DNA of 64,000 nt. Origin: Tetrahymena thermophila SB210 (lineage: Eukaryota > Ciliophora > Oligohymenophorea > Hymenostomatida > Tetrahymenidae). The notes beneath the pieces are model-generated. The model was not told the DNA's origin, made no database searches, and saw only the letters and a program-made list of their open reading frames with translations. The DNA is taken from contig NW_002476380.1 of assembly GCF_000189635.1 (NCBI RefSeq), forward strand, positions 558,001-622,000. The letters are read 5' to 3'. Numbering within the stretch: position 1 is the first letter of the stretch; the number at the start of each line of letters is the position of its first letter. A program made the translations under genes and the position numbers. Below are positions 26,801 through 40,230 of this stretch, piece after piece.

Positions 26801-29800
26801 ATTTTATTTGCTGATTTAGCTCTCAGGACCATTTTACAATACAGATAAGTTTGAATGTTTTTCAATAACATCACCTTCCATATTTCTTACTATAATTGAT
26901 GGCTTTGTCTCATTCGATTCGGCTTATGATATTGCTGGACTTTCTATAAATTTAATTTCTGTATTTCTTTACTAAAATAAAAGTAAGGGAGAAACAGTTT
27001 ACTAAGAATCCATAACATTTTTTGGTGCAATCTTAGAGCTATCGTTAAAAAAATCCTTAATTAAAAACTATCCTTCTGCCTAATTAGTATCTTCCTATTA
27101 ACCCTTTTCATTATCTATTTACTCTGATTTTTATTATTCATTCTTATCAACGTTATTTTACAAGTTATTTAGCTTAGTTAATCTCTTACTACTATATTAC
27201 CTTCTAAATAAAGAATCTAATTTCTAGATATCTTTGATTTTTTGGGCTGGAACATTATGCTACTAATTCTCTTCTGCTTATTCCTCTACGACTTACAGAT
27301 CTTTTTATGAAAAGGGTTATGCTTTATCTATATCTCTCATCTAAATCTCTAAATTAGAAGAAACTCTTCTAAATAAATGCTAAGAAGAAACTTGTTACTC
27401 ATAAGTAGACAGGATAGAAGATGTTTAAATTTCAATTTAAATTGGATTGTTTACTTAAATCTAAGATAAGTCAATTTAATTAAAAGGAAGTGATTAAATA
27501 GAGTTAGATGAAATGTTATTTTAATCTAGCTACTAATTACTAAAAATTTTAGATATTTGCTGATTTGGATTAGAAGCTGCATTTGCATTCTAAGAATTTA
27601 TTTATTCTTAATCATTTTGATCTTACTTATTGTTTTGAAGATATTATTTCATCTAACTTAAAGATAAATCATCAACTCTATTGCTATCACTATTTTCATA
27701 GTGATGAATATTAGAAATTGATGGCATGAATTAATTAAAATATGAGTCATCACTTATTTCTAAAGTATAATTGTTCACTTAAATTATTTTTTAATTCGTT
27801 TTCTTCATTTCTTCCCTTTATTTTTTTACGATTTCTTCTGTTTACTTAATTTATAAAATCAGCTATTATTGCGCTTTAGTAAGCTCTTTTGGCTTTTCTT
27901 AAGTTGTTTACTAGTTTACTACATTATTATTATAGTTACTATTTTAAACATCCTTTTGTTAATCATTTTAAAGGAATACTGCTGAAGCATTTTCTGCTGG
28001 TAATTAACTATTTAAATTATTCTTCAAACCAATTTAAGAGTTTTAATGAAAAGATTTTGAGGTTTACCTTTAAATTTCAAAGTTAGTTTTTAATTAAGGT
28101 TGCATTAAATAATTGTATTAAAAAGACTTGTTTGGTACATAGAATACACCTACTTTAAAACCTGTTTAAGAATTTGCTTGGCTTGAGTAATTTGAAGCTG
28201 AGCCAAATGCATAGTGTATTGATCTACTTTTTTGATGATTTTATGAGTTCCTATTCTTTCCTTTAAAAGTGTTTTAAGACGTAGCTTGAGAATGAATTGA
28301 AGTGATCGCTGACCTGTATATTTTAGCAACATCTGTAGAAGTGCTATAAATGCTTAGACTTTTATCTTCGTTATAATTAGGGATAGTGTTCTAAGTAGTT
28401 TATAAGCCAATAGTTGTAGTAGGCTAATTTAGAGTTTCATCAGTGTTGATAAATTTATTTTTTTATTCATTAGTTTAGAAAACACCTTTTGGAATAAATT
28501 ATTTTTGTTTATTTGATAGAGTTCTACTTAAAATTTTTTCATTTAATCTATTCAAAGCACTTTTTTGAAATGATTGATCACTGCTAGTATGTAATGACCT
28601 TGATTTTAGATTTCTTTTTATTTTATTATTTGCAATTTAGTTATATTCATTACTTAGTTCTCTTTTTCTTTCAGTCCCTTGCAGCGATTATTGCAATGAT
28701 TTCATCTTAGGGGTAGGATCTTCAGTGACGTTGTTATTATTTACTTAATTTTTTGTGGGTAAACTAAGCAGTCCAAATGTAAAGGCTCCTGCTTAATTGT
28801 AATTTGGGAGGAGATTAGCTTGCTCATCACCTTGCTCCTGAAATGAAAATTATCCCTAACAGTGTTCAGTTTTTTATGATATAGGATATTAATTTTAAAT
28901 ACTTTCTTAGCGCTTTAAGTGAATATGCAAATCTTATGATTTGTTCTGCTAAATTTCATCAATATTTAATGATCCCATGCTATTTTATCTAGAGTAAAAT
29001 TATTATTTTACTTAGATTATTGAAGGCTGTCTTCTTAATCCAAATGAAGAAGCAGTTTAATTATTATTACTATCGAAAGGCCTATGAAGATTTATTTAAA
29101 ACTTTTTAAAATCTTAACTTAAGTGAGTTTAAGATGTTGGTGAATGTTCAAAATTGTTCCTTTAATATTAGTCTAAAGTATTTAAGTTAGATTTCATAGA
29201 TTCATTAGGATTTAATGCTTTATTTGTTTCGCTTCCACCTCCACTAGAAGCTCTAATTCTTTCATATTTGCTATTTGAGAGCTTTAGAGGGCTTTGACTC
29301 TCTTAGTTGATGTCGTTTTTATTCTTTTTACAATCATGAATCTGATTAAGTAAATCTTTTAGAGAGCTGGTTTTCTTATTTTGATATGTATTTGTTGTGT
29401 TAAATCCCATTTATTATAAAATATTATTTTATGTTTTTTATTCTATTTCTTCATTTGCTGCTCCTTCAAGCTAAATTTAATTCGTCATAACTCTTTTTCC
29501 AATATCTGCTATCTAAAAAGTCACGTTTGCTAGATTCTCTTAAGTCTTAATTTTATTCTATGATTTAGAGTGGCTTCCTATACCTAGCTACTAAAAGCTA
29601 ACTTGTGTTTGTAAATTCCCTTTTGAACCAATTGAAAATGCTGTTTTAAGTCTTTATTCATTTTGCTATGCTATTTTTCTTTATGCAAGTAGATTTATTT
29701 GGCTGAAGCTATTTTATTTTAATGGGCTCTATTAATCTTTTTTTGGTAAGGCTGAAAATTTTTTTAAAGCCAATTGCTTTGAATATTTTTGTATACTTTC

Positions 29801-31072
29801 TAGAGATAATTTAATATTTTTATTGCTGCTTTCTTTATTATAGTTATCGTTATGCTAATTTTAAGCTGATTAGATTTTTTTTATTTAATCCCCATCCTGA
29901 TTAGACTATAAACTATAACTTTAATTTTAGCTATCCCTCTCAATCAAATATTCGTTTTATACCATTTCATCTTTGATTTTGCTTTAAATTTGCTACTAAA
30001 ACTTCTAAAAACTTTGTTTAATCTTTAAATAATAATCCTAATTCAGCTTTTTACTCATTATCTCTAAGAGTTTAAGTGAGTTCCAAATTAGTTCAAAAGC
30101 TTTTTGCTATTTTCCATCTAAATTCTGTAATAATTTAAAATATTTTTAAAGAAACTCGAAATAGCAATGAACCCACTTAAATTCATCTTTTTCTTCTAAT
30201 ATATATTGCTAATTTAAATTATTAATTTATATGTATTAAAAGATCTTCAAACCAAGATCAAATACCTTTTCTCTTTCTTTTATATCATATTTTTTGTATT
30301 ACCTATTTTTCATAATATGTTAATAAAAAAATTAGAACATAGTAGAACTTTTTCCGAAATCTTAATTTAAATTACATAGAAAATGCAACAGCAGTGTAAA
30401 TCTTATACAAATAAAGACAACTGTAATTATACTATTTTTATAGAACATTTACTTCAAATTACTCCTAAAGAAGTGCCTTATAATTATCATATTCAAATAT
30501 TATATCATTTATAGAACTTGCTTATCTTTAAAATATTAAAATAACTAAACATAATTTTAAAATCTAATACTCTTCCAACTCCTAAATTTCAGAAGCCCAA
30601 AAATTATTGAAAATGAGCTATTTAATCTCTGAAATTTTGTCATATATGTCAATTTAAAATGTATAGTCTATTTTAGATAATAAGTATATCAATGTAAAAA
30701 CTAATCCCTTTAAATTTATCCAGATCACGTATCCTCTTTTGTAATTCTTTTAGTTCAAAAATAAAATAAATATTAAATTGTAAATTGATTAAAAATATAA
30801 AATGAAATGTTTCGATTAAAATCTGAGTTATTTAATCATACTTGCTTAATTGAATCCCTTATTATTCCTTAGTATTCTTCTAAAGATTCACTTATTTTTA
30901 TTATATCATTTCCATGTTTTTAAAAAAAATTTAGTTGAAGATAACTATCTAACTCTTTAGTATTGACTTTTACAATATTTTGAATCTATTTTAATCTTTC
31001 TTCCTCTCTTTTATCATTTTAATTATTTTCTTTTTCTTACAGAACAGACTGTTCATTTATTTCATTGCTCAT
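17873..31072 (-). CDS. Giant 4,006-residue protein of unrecognised family
   Basis: Fourteen exons on the minus strand: 31072-30842, 30735-30702, 30628-30376, 30302-24205, 23814-23603, 23546-23479, 23440-22352, 22293-21979, 21916-21517, 21460-20389, 20316-19940, 19875-19602, 19541-19096 and 19024-17873. They total 12,021 nt with every splice phase matching. Residues 1 to about 330 are helical and charged (MSNEINEQ..., then LEEYQGIIRDSIKQ). About 330-2,200, almost all in one 6,098-nt exon, is Ser/Gln/Asn/Thr-rich and probably disordered. About 2,200-4,006 has normal composition, with segments such as FLPNFKFVRFVSGKPMV, YDRIPRQWTEYM and TSRTLNCKISNSNFERC, plus a Ser-rich insert near residues 3,720-3,840. 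No transmembrane helix or catalytic motif is evident. The first three exons are less certain; translation could instead begin in exon 4. I do not recognise the family. It could be a scaffold or a large regulatory or trafficking protein. Confidence 0.72.
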
Positions 31073-32051
31073 TTTCAATAAAAATAACTCTTTTAATATT
31101 TGTTTGCAAATAATTTATATTAATTATACAAATTTTTTAAGATTTTAAATTAATTGATAAAAAGCATTTAATAAAAATATAGAAGATTGATTGGATATTT
31201 TTTAAATTAATGTTTTTTGAGTAATTAAAAATATTGCATTAAATTTAAATATTTATCATATTTAACTATTCTATTTTTGTAAGCTTTAAAATTATTTTAA
31301 AAGATTAAGTTTTTATTATAGTATCTAATGATTTATTAATTAATAAAGCATACTTTGCTATCTATTTTTTAAAAAAACTAAAAAATTATAAAAATTTTTT
31401 TCAAATTAATAATTTATCCATTTAAAATAAAAAAATTTTGAAAATAAAAATTTAAAAAGCATTTTAATTTTTTATTCATACATTAAATTAACCTATTAGT
31501 TATTTATTATGATGAGATTGTGGATGATAATTTTTTTTGTTATTTTTTAATCATATTTATATATACTTCCAATTATATTTGCAAAAATGTGTTAAACAAT
31601 TTTCAATAAATCAGTAAATTTCATAAACAAATTGGTGAATAAACAAAAATTAATTTTTAAATATCTTATTTGCCTTAATTTTTCTATTTTCTAATGATAA
31701 TTAAATTCTAAAACAGAAAAAATAATTAATCTTAATATGATTTTTTATCATCAAAAGATAAGATCAAGCTTTTTTTAAAGCATTCTTCTTAATAATTTTT
31801 AAGTTTATAAATTCTTATATTAATATACCTACTATTTTGTTGTTGATTTATTTATAAAACTAATTTAAAGAATATATTTAAATTTTAATCAAAATATTTA
31901 TTTAGAGTAATTGAAATAGTAATCAAAAAATTTAATTAATTTTTTATTTTATTTAACTAAAAGATTATTTAAAAATTTTCCTCTTTTATTTTAATGAAAT
32001 GAGGAAAAAAAATAATATGAATTTAACTTAAGATTTGTTATTTTTATTTTT
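31073..32051. other. AT-rich intergenic spacer
   Basis: A 0.98 kb stretch, extremely A+T-rich, between the giant gene's start and the 3' end of the first dipeptidase. It presumably contains the giant gene's promoter. No gene is seen. Confidence 0.6.
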
Positions 32052-33864
32052 TCATTAAGAATGATATGCAGAAGTATCTGCAACTATTTAACTCATACAG
32101 CAAATAAGATTTTCTGTAAATTATAAATGGAGCATTTCATTAGGACCTTTTAAATTTAATTAATAAATTAGATTAAAAATCATTAAAAAATAATTTTTTA
32201 TACCATGAGCATTAGAATGAGGACCTAGCACACCAGTTACAATAAAATTGATATTAGGAAATTTATCTTAAAGTTTATTCATCAAAGGAATAGAACCACC
32301 TTCAGCCAAGAAACGACTTTCATTGTTAAAATAATTTAACGAAGATTAATTAAAAGAGTTGGTTAAATGCTCTGGAGTTTCTTTTGCATCCCATCCATTA
32401 GCAGAACTTAAAATATCACACTAATTTTATAAAATAAATTCTATTAATTTCAAACATATATTAAATTTAAATATTTTACAGTAACTGTAGCATCGTAGGG
32501 AGGATTAGACTCGATCAACTCTTTTAAATTTTTTCCAGCCTAAACAGCATCTAAGTTAGGAGGCAATCTTAAAGAGATTCTAATTTTTGTTTCTGGTAAA
32601 AGAACATTACCTGCAGTTTAGCAAGCAGGAAGTCCATCAGCACCAACTACAGCTAATTGAGGTCTCCAAGTCTTATTAAGATAAGCTTAAAGTGGATCTT
32701 AAGACATTGATTTGGTATTATTTGAATATGGGAATTTTAAGAAAATGTCTTTTGATAAATCTTTTGCAACATCACAAGCTTATGAATATCTGTTTAAATT
32801 ATTTTATAAATTTAAAATATTTAATACTACCAAAATTAAGTAATAAACAAACCTATGAGCTGGAATGTTAGTTTAAAATAATTCATGAACTTGACCACTC
32901 TTAGAATCTTCTAGTCTATCTAAAAGATTTCTCAAGATTCTAAATCCTGAAGGTACTACTCCACTTGCGTCTAATAAATAATATATTTATAAATTTCTTT
33001 TTTTTAATTGTCAATAGTAAATTTTACCTCCAGAGTGAACACCTTCATTAAGAACTTTGACTGTGATTTCTGCCTTGATATTTCCCCTTAAACAAGTTGT
33101 TAGCCACATAGTATCATAGGTACCACAACCACTATCCAAGCAGAAAATATAATCAGGTGTTTATATCTTATCTTTAAGCCTTTCTAAATAATTCATGTAA
33201 TGGAAACTTCCACTTTCTTCTTCTCCTTCAATTGTAATTATACAACGAGGGTGAGGGAATCCAAGCTTTTAGCAAGCTTTAATGGATGTTACCTTTATTT
33301 GACAAAATCATGTTACAATAAAATATATTAAATTTACTTAAACTATATATTATATGTAAGATAAAATTTAATTACTGCAGCATAAACTGAATATCCATCA
33401 TCTGATCCACCTCTTCCATAAAGTTTTCCATCAATGATAACAGGTGTAGTAGGTCCAGTTCCTTCCATCCAACCACTGAAATGAGGTTGCTTATCATAAT
33501 GTCCATAGAAGAGAATGGACTTTCCTGAGTTATCAGTTGGATTTACTTCAATAAATAAGAGAGGAGGTTTTCCTTCATCTTGAATAATTTAAACTGAAGC
33601 GCCTTTTAATTCTTGAGCAATGACCCATGCTTTAATGTGTTCAGCAGCCTAAATAAGAATTGAATACTTAATTAATTCTTAAAATATCAAATAAGTAATT
33701 ACTTTCATGAGTAATCCATTTTTATTCCATTCTGGATCATACATAGGTGATAAATTTGGTATTCTAATATAATCCATGATAGATGGTACGATGTTTGAAG
33801 AGAATTAAGAGTTTACATACTCTTTAATTTATTAAACTTAATCTTTAGTTCTTAAATAAGACAT
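32052..33864 (-). CDS. M20 family dipeptidase (CNDP2-like), copy 1
   Basis: A 479-residue cytosolic-type M20 metallopeptidase resembling cytosolic non-specific dipeptidase (carnosinase family), which hydrolyses dipeptides with two bound metal ions. Exons on the minus strand are 33864-33703, 33648-33376, 33292-33028, 32970-32853, 32789-32480, 32420-32204 and 32146-32052, summing exactly to 1,440 nt. The catalytic core is intact: FYGHYDKQP with the first metal ligand, GRGGSDDGY with the bridging Asp, IEGEEESGS with the catalytic Glu pair, IFCLDSGCG, and LGPHSNAHGPNEMLH with the C-terminal metal ligand. The lid/dimerisation domain sits between them (DASGVVPSGFRI to AGNVLLPET). There is no signal peptide. 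Introns are 54-83 nt. A paralogue with the same intron positions lies at 37395-39392. The gene is divergent from the SDR gene. Confidence 0.95.
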
Positions 33865-34919
33865 TTGATAACAATTCTAATTAACTCTTTGATATTTGCT
33901 AGAAAAAATAATTATCTTTTTAGGATATATTTTTTACTCGATTTTTGATGCTAATTTTTTGATAATCATATTTTTATTAAAAAAATAAAAGTAAATAGTT
34001 TGCATGAATTAAAAAATAGAATATATCTTTATATTTCAAATTCATTCTAGATTTTTAAAAAGTATTAAAATTTATTTATTTATCTAAAGATATTAAATTA
34101 GAATCTCACTTTCTTTAAATAACATTCAATTATAAAAATATTTTAAAATTCAAAACAAATGAATATCATATATTAAAGCCTTCCTTTGGTATTTGGTGGA
34201 TTGGATAGATAGCATTCTCAAATATATTTATTTTTTATTATGTATTTAATTATGTGTTTGAAATATTGAGAATAAATTTATTTTTAAAAGTTATCTAATT
34301 ATTTTTTTAATTCTTAATTTTAATTATAATAAATGGTTCTATATTTTTTCTATAATTTACTATCTTTATTATAATAAATATTACCATATATTGATATTCA
34401 AAAATAAAAAAATAATAAAATATATAAAAAAAAATATTTTTTATCAAAATCTTTTTTGATCAGGTAAAAATAACTTTCTCAATTATGCTTTATATTTATT
34501 TATTTATTGTAAGATCTTTTGATTGTTTGTGTTTCAATTTCCTTTAAATGTAATCCATTATAACTGTTAAAATTTGAAATAGAGTAAATGTTTATTTATT
34601 TAGAATTTACTATTTCGCATAATTATTATTACATTATTATATTTTATAAATTTACTTTATTGATACACTACAAAAAATATTAATTAAAAATTTCATAAAA
34701 AAGTGTTTGGTTACTTAAATTACCTTTCTTATGTACCAAAAAGTGTCTATTCAAACACCAATCAAAAAAAACTATTAAATTCAATTAAAAAATGTTATAT
34801 TAAAAAACTTAAAATCTAAGTTTTTATAAAGTGTCTAAGTAATTTCCAAATTGAAAATAATTAATCAAAAATATCTATTTTTTGTAATTATTATTTTTTA
34901 GATCAAAAAGGAAAATAAA
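33865..34919. other. Divergent intergenic region
   Basis: A 1.06 kb AT-rich stretch between the starts of dipeptidase copy 1 (-) and the SDR fusion gene (+). It probably holds both promoters. No distinct motif is recognised. Confidence 0.55.
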
Positions 34920-36831
34920 ATGAGTGCTTAAAACGAAGGATAGTTAGAAAATAAAATTGATGAAAATAATGGAGAAAGCTTTGATGATAATATAACTAAA
35001 GGAGATCAAAATGCATTGTAAAGTTAAAAAATCAGCTTTTAAGAGTTGAAGTAGCTTGTCAATTCAATTGATGAATAGAATATTGATCCTTCTAAATACT
35101 TTGAAATAAAATAAATGGCAAATACTTTACTAAATAGAGCTAAAAGAGTTAGAAGATAGTAAGGAGTGGAAGTTAGAGTAGAATAAGATAGATAAATGTT
35201 AGAGAAAACTGCTCTCGCTCAGAAAAAGAAAAAAGAAAATTAAGATATTTTAAAATAGCTTTCTGATTTTGGAAAATAAAAGGCAATTGAATATAAATAA
35301 GACCCTTCTTTAGCGAAAAGAAAAAATGATTTTAATCAACAAGATGAGTCATAAGATGATGAAGAATATTAGTTTATTGAAAGCGATATTTCTAAAAAAA
35401 TTAAAACATCTTAATAAAATAATTAGGAATCTATGGATTAAGAAGATTAATAACTGAGAAAGGATGGCTCATTATTCCATTTAAATAAGCCAAAAAAATG
35501 CTATGTTTGCAGGTAATTATATAGAAAAGTACACCCTCATTATCATTCTATGTGCCTAGATTGTGGAAACTTCAACTATAATAAAAGAATAGAATAAAAA
35601 TATGATTTAACAGGAAAAGTTGCAATAATTACAGGAGGTAGAATTAAAATTGGCTATTTAACTTCATTATTGCTCCTTAGAAATAATTGTGTTGTCCATG
35701 TTACTACACGTTTTCCAAAAGATGCACTAGAGAGATACAAAAAAGAGACTGATTATGATTCTTTTAAGGTAAATTAAATAAATCACATCAAATGAAATAA
35801 ATAAATATAAAGTTTATTTTATAATTTAGGATAGATTATTTATTTATAGTTTAGATTTCAGAAAAATTAGCTCGGTAATTGAGTTTTGTGACTTTTTTAA
35901 AGAAAAGTTTGGAAAACTTGATATTCTGATAAATAATGCAGCATAATGTGTAAAAAGAGAAGCATCTTACTTTAAATATTTAATTGATGTTGAGTCCAAG
36001 CCTTTGAAAGAGTATTCTGATTCAGATTTAAAAGTCTTACAAAATGATTTAGAACTTAAACAGTATGAAGCAGATAAAATTAAGTAATTAAATTCTACTC
36101 AGCTGGAAAATGTTTCCTCAGCTGACTAAGATCTATAAACAGTAGATTCACTTCAATAAAATAATATTGAAAAACAATTAATGTAAATACAATAAACTTA
36201 AGATCTAGCTTTTTGCCATTTTTCTGAATCTGTGTTGATGAATGTTAAACCTGTTTTAGAAGGACAAAAGACAGAAAAGGATAAGCTTTATCCTGAAGGT
36301 GTAGTTGATTCAAACGGAATACAAGTAGATCTTGCATCTAAAAATTCATGGAACTCGAAACTAGATGAAGTGCCTTTATTTGAATTTATGGAAACTTAAG
36401 TAATTAATGCATGGGCTCCTTTTGTTTTATGCCAAAAATTAAAAGATTGCATGACTATTACACCTGAACAGTAAAAAGAATATAAATTTATTGTAAATGT
36501 ATCTTCAGTTGAAGGTTAATTTCACATGAGAAATAAACCAGTATACCACCCCCATAATAATATGTCCAAGGCATCATTAAACATGCTTACCAGGACAACA
36601 GGACCTTAATATTCTTAAGAGTATAACATTTTTATGACTTGTGTCGATACAGGTTGGGTTTCAAATGACATGATTCCAAAGAGCTTTCTCTTTGATAATG
36701 TTTACAAAACAACTCCATTAGATGAACTTGATGGTGCTTTAAGAGTTGTAGATCCAATATTTGAAGGATACAAAACAAAAAAACCTATTTGCACAGTTTT
36801 TTTAAGAAATTATAAAGTGGCAGAGTGGTGA
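34920..36831 (+). CDS. Zinc-ribbon-like domain fused to short-chain dehydrogenase
   Basis: A 616-residue protein in two exons, 34920-35768 and 35830-36831 (61-nt phase-0 intron). Residues 1 to about 190 are acidic, Gln- and Lys-rich and probably disordered. A possible zinc site follows: CYVC at 194-197 and CLDC at 212-215, with a His-rich loop (HPHYH) between. A Rossmann-fold SDR domain begins at about 232 (GKVAIITGGRIKIG), with LDILINNAAQ and VNVSSVEGQF further on. Where the catalytic Y-x-x-x-K is expected the sequence reads HPHNNMSKAS, keeping Lys but placing Asn at the Tyr position. An insert of roughly 110 residues after the NNAA motif is not typical. SDRs are NAD(P)H oxidoreductases; here redox activity is doubtful and the role is unknown. 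The gene is nested between two dipeptidase paralogues but unrelated to them. Confidence 0.88.
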
Positions 36832-37394
36832 GAAAACCGTTATAATTAAATGCTCATAGTTTTAATTAATAATAAAATATTTACATTTTTTATTACTTTT
36901 TTTAAAAATTTATTTATTTATATTTTCATAAAAATAATATTGAAATAAATATTTATGAACTTTAGCCTTAAAATTGCTTTTGTATATTAATATACTATTT
37001 TGTATTCCATTTACTTATTAATTATTACTTTAGAACTTAAATAGTTTAGGATATGTTTGCAACAAAATTAAAAAGATACTGTAAATATTTTTTTTGTGAT
37101 AGTTTAAATCAGAATTTTTTTGTACTTTTTTTTTACACTAAAAAATAAATATCCTCTACCTTTCCAGCCTTCAACCTAGTAATAAGTAAAAGAGGAATTA
37201 CAGTAGTCTTAATTAAAGATTGAACAAAAATATGTAAAAGTTAAAAAATAAATTTAAAGAAAGATTTTTAATCCAGGGAAATGGTAAATGATGAATACAT
37301 TTGTAAAATATTTTAAATTATTTACACAAAAAGTACTAATATAAATAAATCAAAGAATAATTTTTTGAATTAATTGAATAATCTATCTTTAAAA
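36832..37394. other. Convergent intergenic spacer
   Basis: A 0.56 kb AT-rich spacer between the 3' ends of the SDR gene (+) and dipeptidase copy 2 (-). Nothing else is recognised. Confidence 0.6.
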
Positions 37395-39392
37395 TCAAAC
37401 AGAAAAGCTTGAAGAAGTATCTGCTAAAATTTGAGTAATACAGCACATAATTTTCTTAGTATATGGTATGTGAAGCATTTCATTGGGACCTTTATAAGTT
37501 TAATTTAAAAAATGAACTAACACTATAAAAATTTTCTAAAATTACCATGAGCATTAGAATGAGGTCCAAGGATACCAGTAACTATGAATTAGATATTAGG
37601 ATATTTTCTTTTTAAATCATTCATCAAAGGGATAGAACCACCTTCTCCTTAGCATTCAACTAATTTACCAAAGAAGTTTTCTGAAGCTGCATTCATGGAT
37701 TTATCAAGTACTTCATGAAGCTTAGGAGCACTCCAACCTTCAGCAGAGTCGTGAACTTTACACTATAAGTAAAATAAAATTATATAAAATGAAACATTAA
37801 AGTTGTTATAATTACAATAACTTAAGAGTTATAAGGAGGATTTTCTTCAAGAATTCTCTTAATATCATGCTTGGCTTTTTCTGCATCTAAAGTAGGAGGT
37901 AAACGAAGAGAAAGTTTAAAAGTATTAACAGGAAGCAAAACATTTCCTGCAGTCTTGGCAGGTGGTAATCCATCAGCACCAACAATTGATAATTAAGCTC
38001 TCCATGTTCTGTTTAAATAAGCTTCTAGTGGGTTAGTAGTAGTAGGAGTCATTTTAGAATGGAAGGGGAATTTGTTATAAACATTTTCTTATTTAATTTC
38101 AGCAACTCTGTAAGCTTCTTCGTATCTAAATTAATAAGTTTGTGGTGTTAATTATTTAATAGCAAATAAATTTTCTAGTAAAATATTCTAATTAATTAAA
38201 TTCTTTCTTACACATTCAAAATAAATATTCTTTTTTAGATTATATTTTGGGTGTTTTTATTTTATTAGATTACTAATTTTAATGTAAAAGAGTTGGAGAA
38301 TAATACTAGAATCAATTGCTGATAATTTTTATATTGATTGTTAACAAAAGCATATATTCATGATTAAAGCTTTAACCAAAATCCATCTTTAATTCATATT
38401 TTTTTTACCTGTGAGGTGGGATGTTTACTTAGAATGCGTCATGAATTCTGCCGTTTTCGATATTTTCAATTCTGGAAAGGAGTTAAGTAATTATTCTAAA
38501 GGGAGTAGGTACTATGCCACTACTATCTAATAATAGTTTACAAAAAAAATTAGTACAATTTATTGATGCGATATTTTAGATTACCTCCAGAGTGAACACC
38601 TTCTGTTAAAACTTAAACAGTTAAATCAGCTTCAAGGATACCTCTCAGAGAAGTTGTCAACCACATAGTTTTATAATCTGAGCAACCGCTATCCAAACAA
38701 AAAACAAAATCAGGAGTTCCGACTCTTGGGGAAAGTTTATCTAAATATGTCATATAATAGGCACTATCTGTTTCTTCTTCACCTTCAATAGTTATAACGC
38801 ACTTAGGATGACCATATCCTAAAACTTAGCAAGCTTTAATGGAGAGAACCTTTATTAATTATAAAGTTATGTAAATATATTTAAATTCAATAAACATACT
38901 GATGCGAAAATGGCATAACCATCATCGGAGCAACCTCTTCCATATAGGCAATCTCCAATAATAGCAGGAGTAGTTGGACCTGTGCCTTCCATCCAGCCTG
39001 TGAAGTGAGGTTGTTTATCATAATGACCATAGAATAATACAGTTTTATTTGAACAGTCAGTTGCTGCTACTTCAATAAAAACTAAAGGAGGCTAACCTTA
39101 CTCTTAAACTACTTCTACTGTAGCGTTTTTTAAATCTTACTTCAAAACCCAATCTTTGAGGAAAGTTGCTGCCTTCAAATGAAATATTTTTAAAAATCCT
39201 TATATTTTTAATTGTATATTTTACTTTTAACAAAGTTCCATTTGTTTCCCATTCAGGATCAAATGCAGGAGAGAGGTTAGGAATTCTAACAAAATCCATT
39301 AAAGCAGGAAGGATGTTAGAGTGGAATTGCTCTTCAACATACTTTTCAATTGCTTCCTTCTATACCTTAGAACAAAAATTGAATTTATCCAT
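37395..39392 (-). CDS. M20 family dipeptidase (CNDP2-like), copy 2
   Basis: A 481-residue paralogue of the M20 dipeptidase at 32052-33864. Exons are 39392-39225, 39172-38900, 38849-38585, 38526-38409, 38125-37816, 37762-37546 and 37489-37395, summing to 1,446 nt. Exons 2-7 have exactly the same lengths as in copy 1 (273, 265, 118, 310, 217, 95), and only exon 1 differs, by six bases. The metal and catalytic motifs are all present: FYGHYDKQP, GRGCSDDGY, IEGEEETDS, FCLDSGCSD and LGPHSNAHGPNEMLH. One visible change is EEETDS for EEESGS next to the catalytic Glu pair. Intron 4 is 283 nt against 63 nt in copy 1. The start is ATG 39392 (MDKFNFCSKVQKEA). It is expected to be an active cytosolic dipeptidase; divergence suggests an old duplication. 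Confidence 0.95.
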
Positions 39393-40084
39393 TTTTTATA
39401 TTGCTAATTTCTAAATCAAGTACTGTGTTTTTTATAATTGTAAAATTCAGAATAATTAATCAAATAAAGTATATCTTAGTAGTTCTATTCTTTATTCTTT
39501 TAATTTAAAAATGCATTGTCATGTTTTTGATCGAATTATATCTTTGCAAAAGATACTGTAAATAAATTAATCAAAAATAAAAAAAGAAATAAATAAATAA
39601 ACGAATGAATATATATGTAATAGATTACACTTTATTAGAATTTTCATAAATTTTTATATTCATAGTGTAAGACTATTTAACACATAATAACAATAAATAC
39701 TTAAAGACACAATTTAATTTTCTGATTAAAAAAATTATTAAAATTAATCACAGAAAAAGTATTTATAATAGAAAAATATATTCAAGATTTAATTGTATTT
39801 GTTTACAAATTAAAATTTAGAATTATTATTGTTACTCATGTGGATCATAAGATAAATTTATAAGTGTAGATAAATCTATCTTAACTTAAAAATTAAAAGG
39901 TTAAAAAAAATGTGAAAAAACAAAAATATAAAGAAAAATTAATAATTTTAACTTTTTAAAAATAAATTGAATTAAATAATTGCTTACTTACAATAAAAAT
40001 AGAAAACCAAATCAGATTGATATTCAAATATATATTTAATGAACTGCAATAAAAAGCACAAAACAAAATAAATCATTAAATAAT

Positions 40085-40150
40085 TTATTCATTCATTTAT
40101 TCAATAAAACAAACAAACAAAGAAAGAAAGACATAAATAAATAAATAATG
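40085..40150. repeat. Compound microsatellite (ATTC)n-(AAAC)n-(AAAG)n-(AAAT)n
   Basis: Four adjoining short tetranucleotide tracts, each of three to four units, which change one base at a time from one type to the next. Confidence 0.7.
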
Positions 40151-40230
40151 ACTTGGTGAAAATTTAATATAAATATTTTTTATTAGTTAATAGATGTATG
40201 TATATAAATTTAATAATTTTTCAATCTTTT

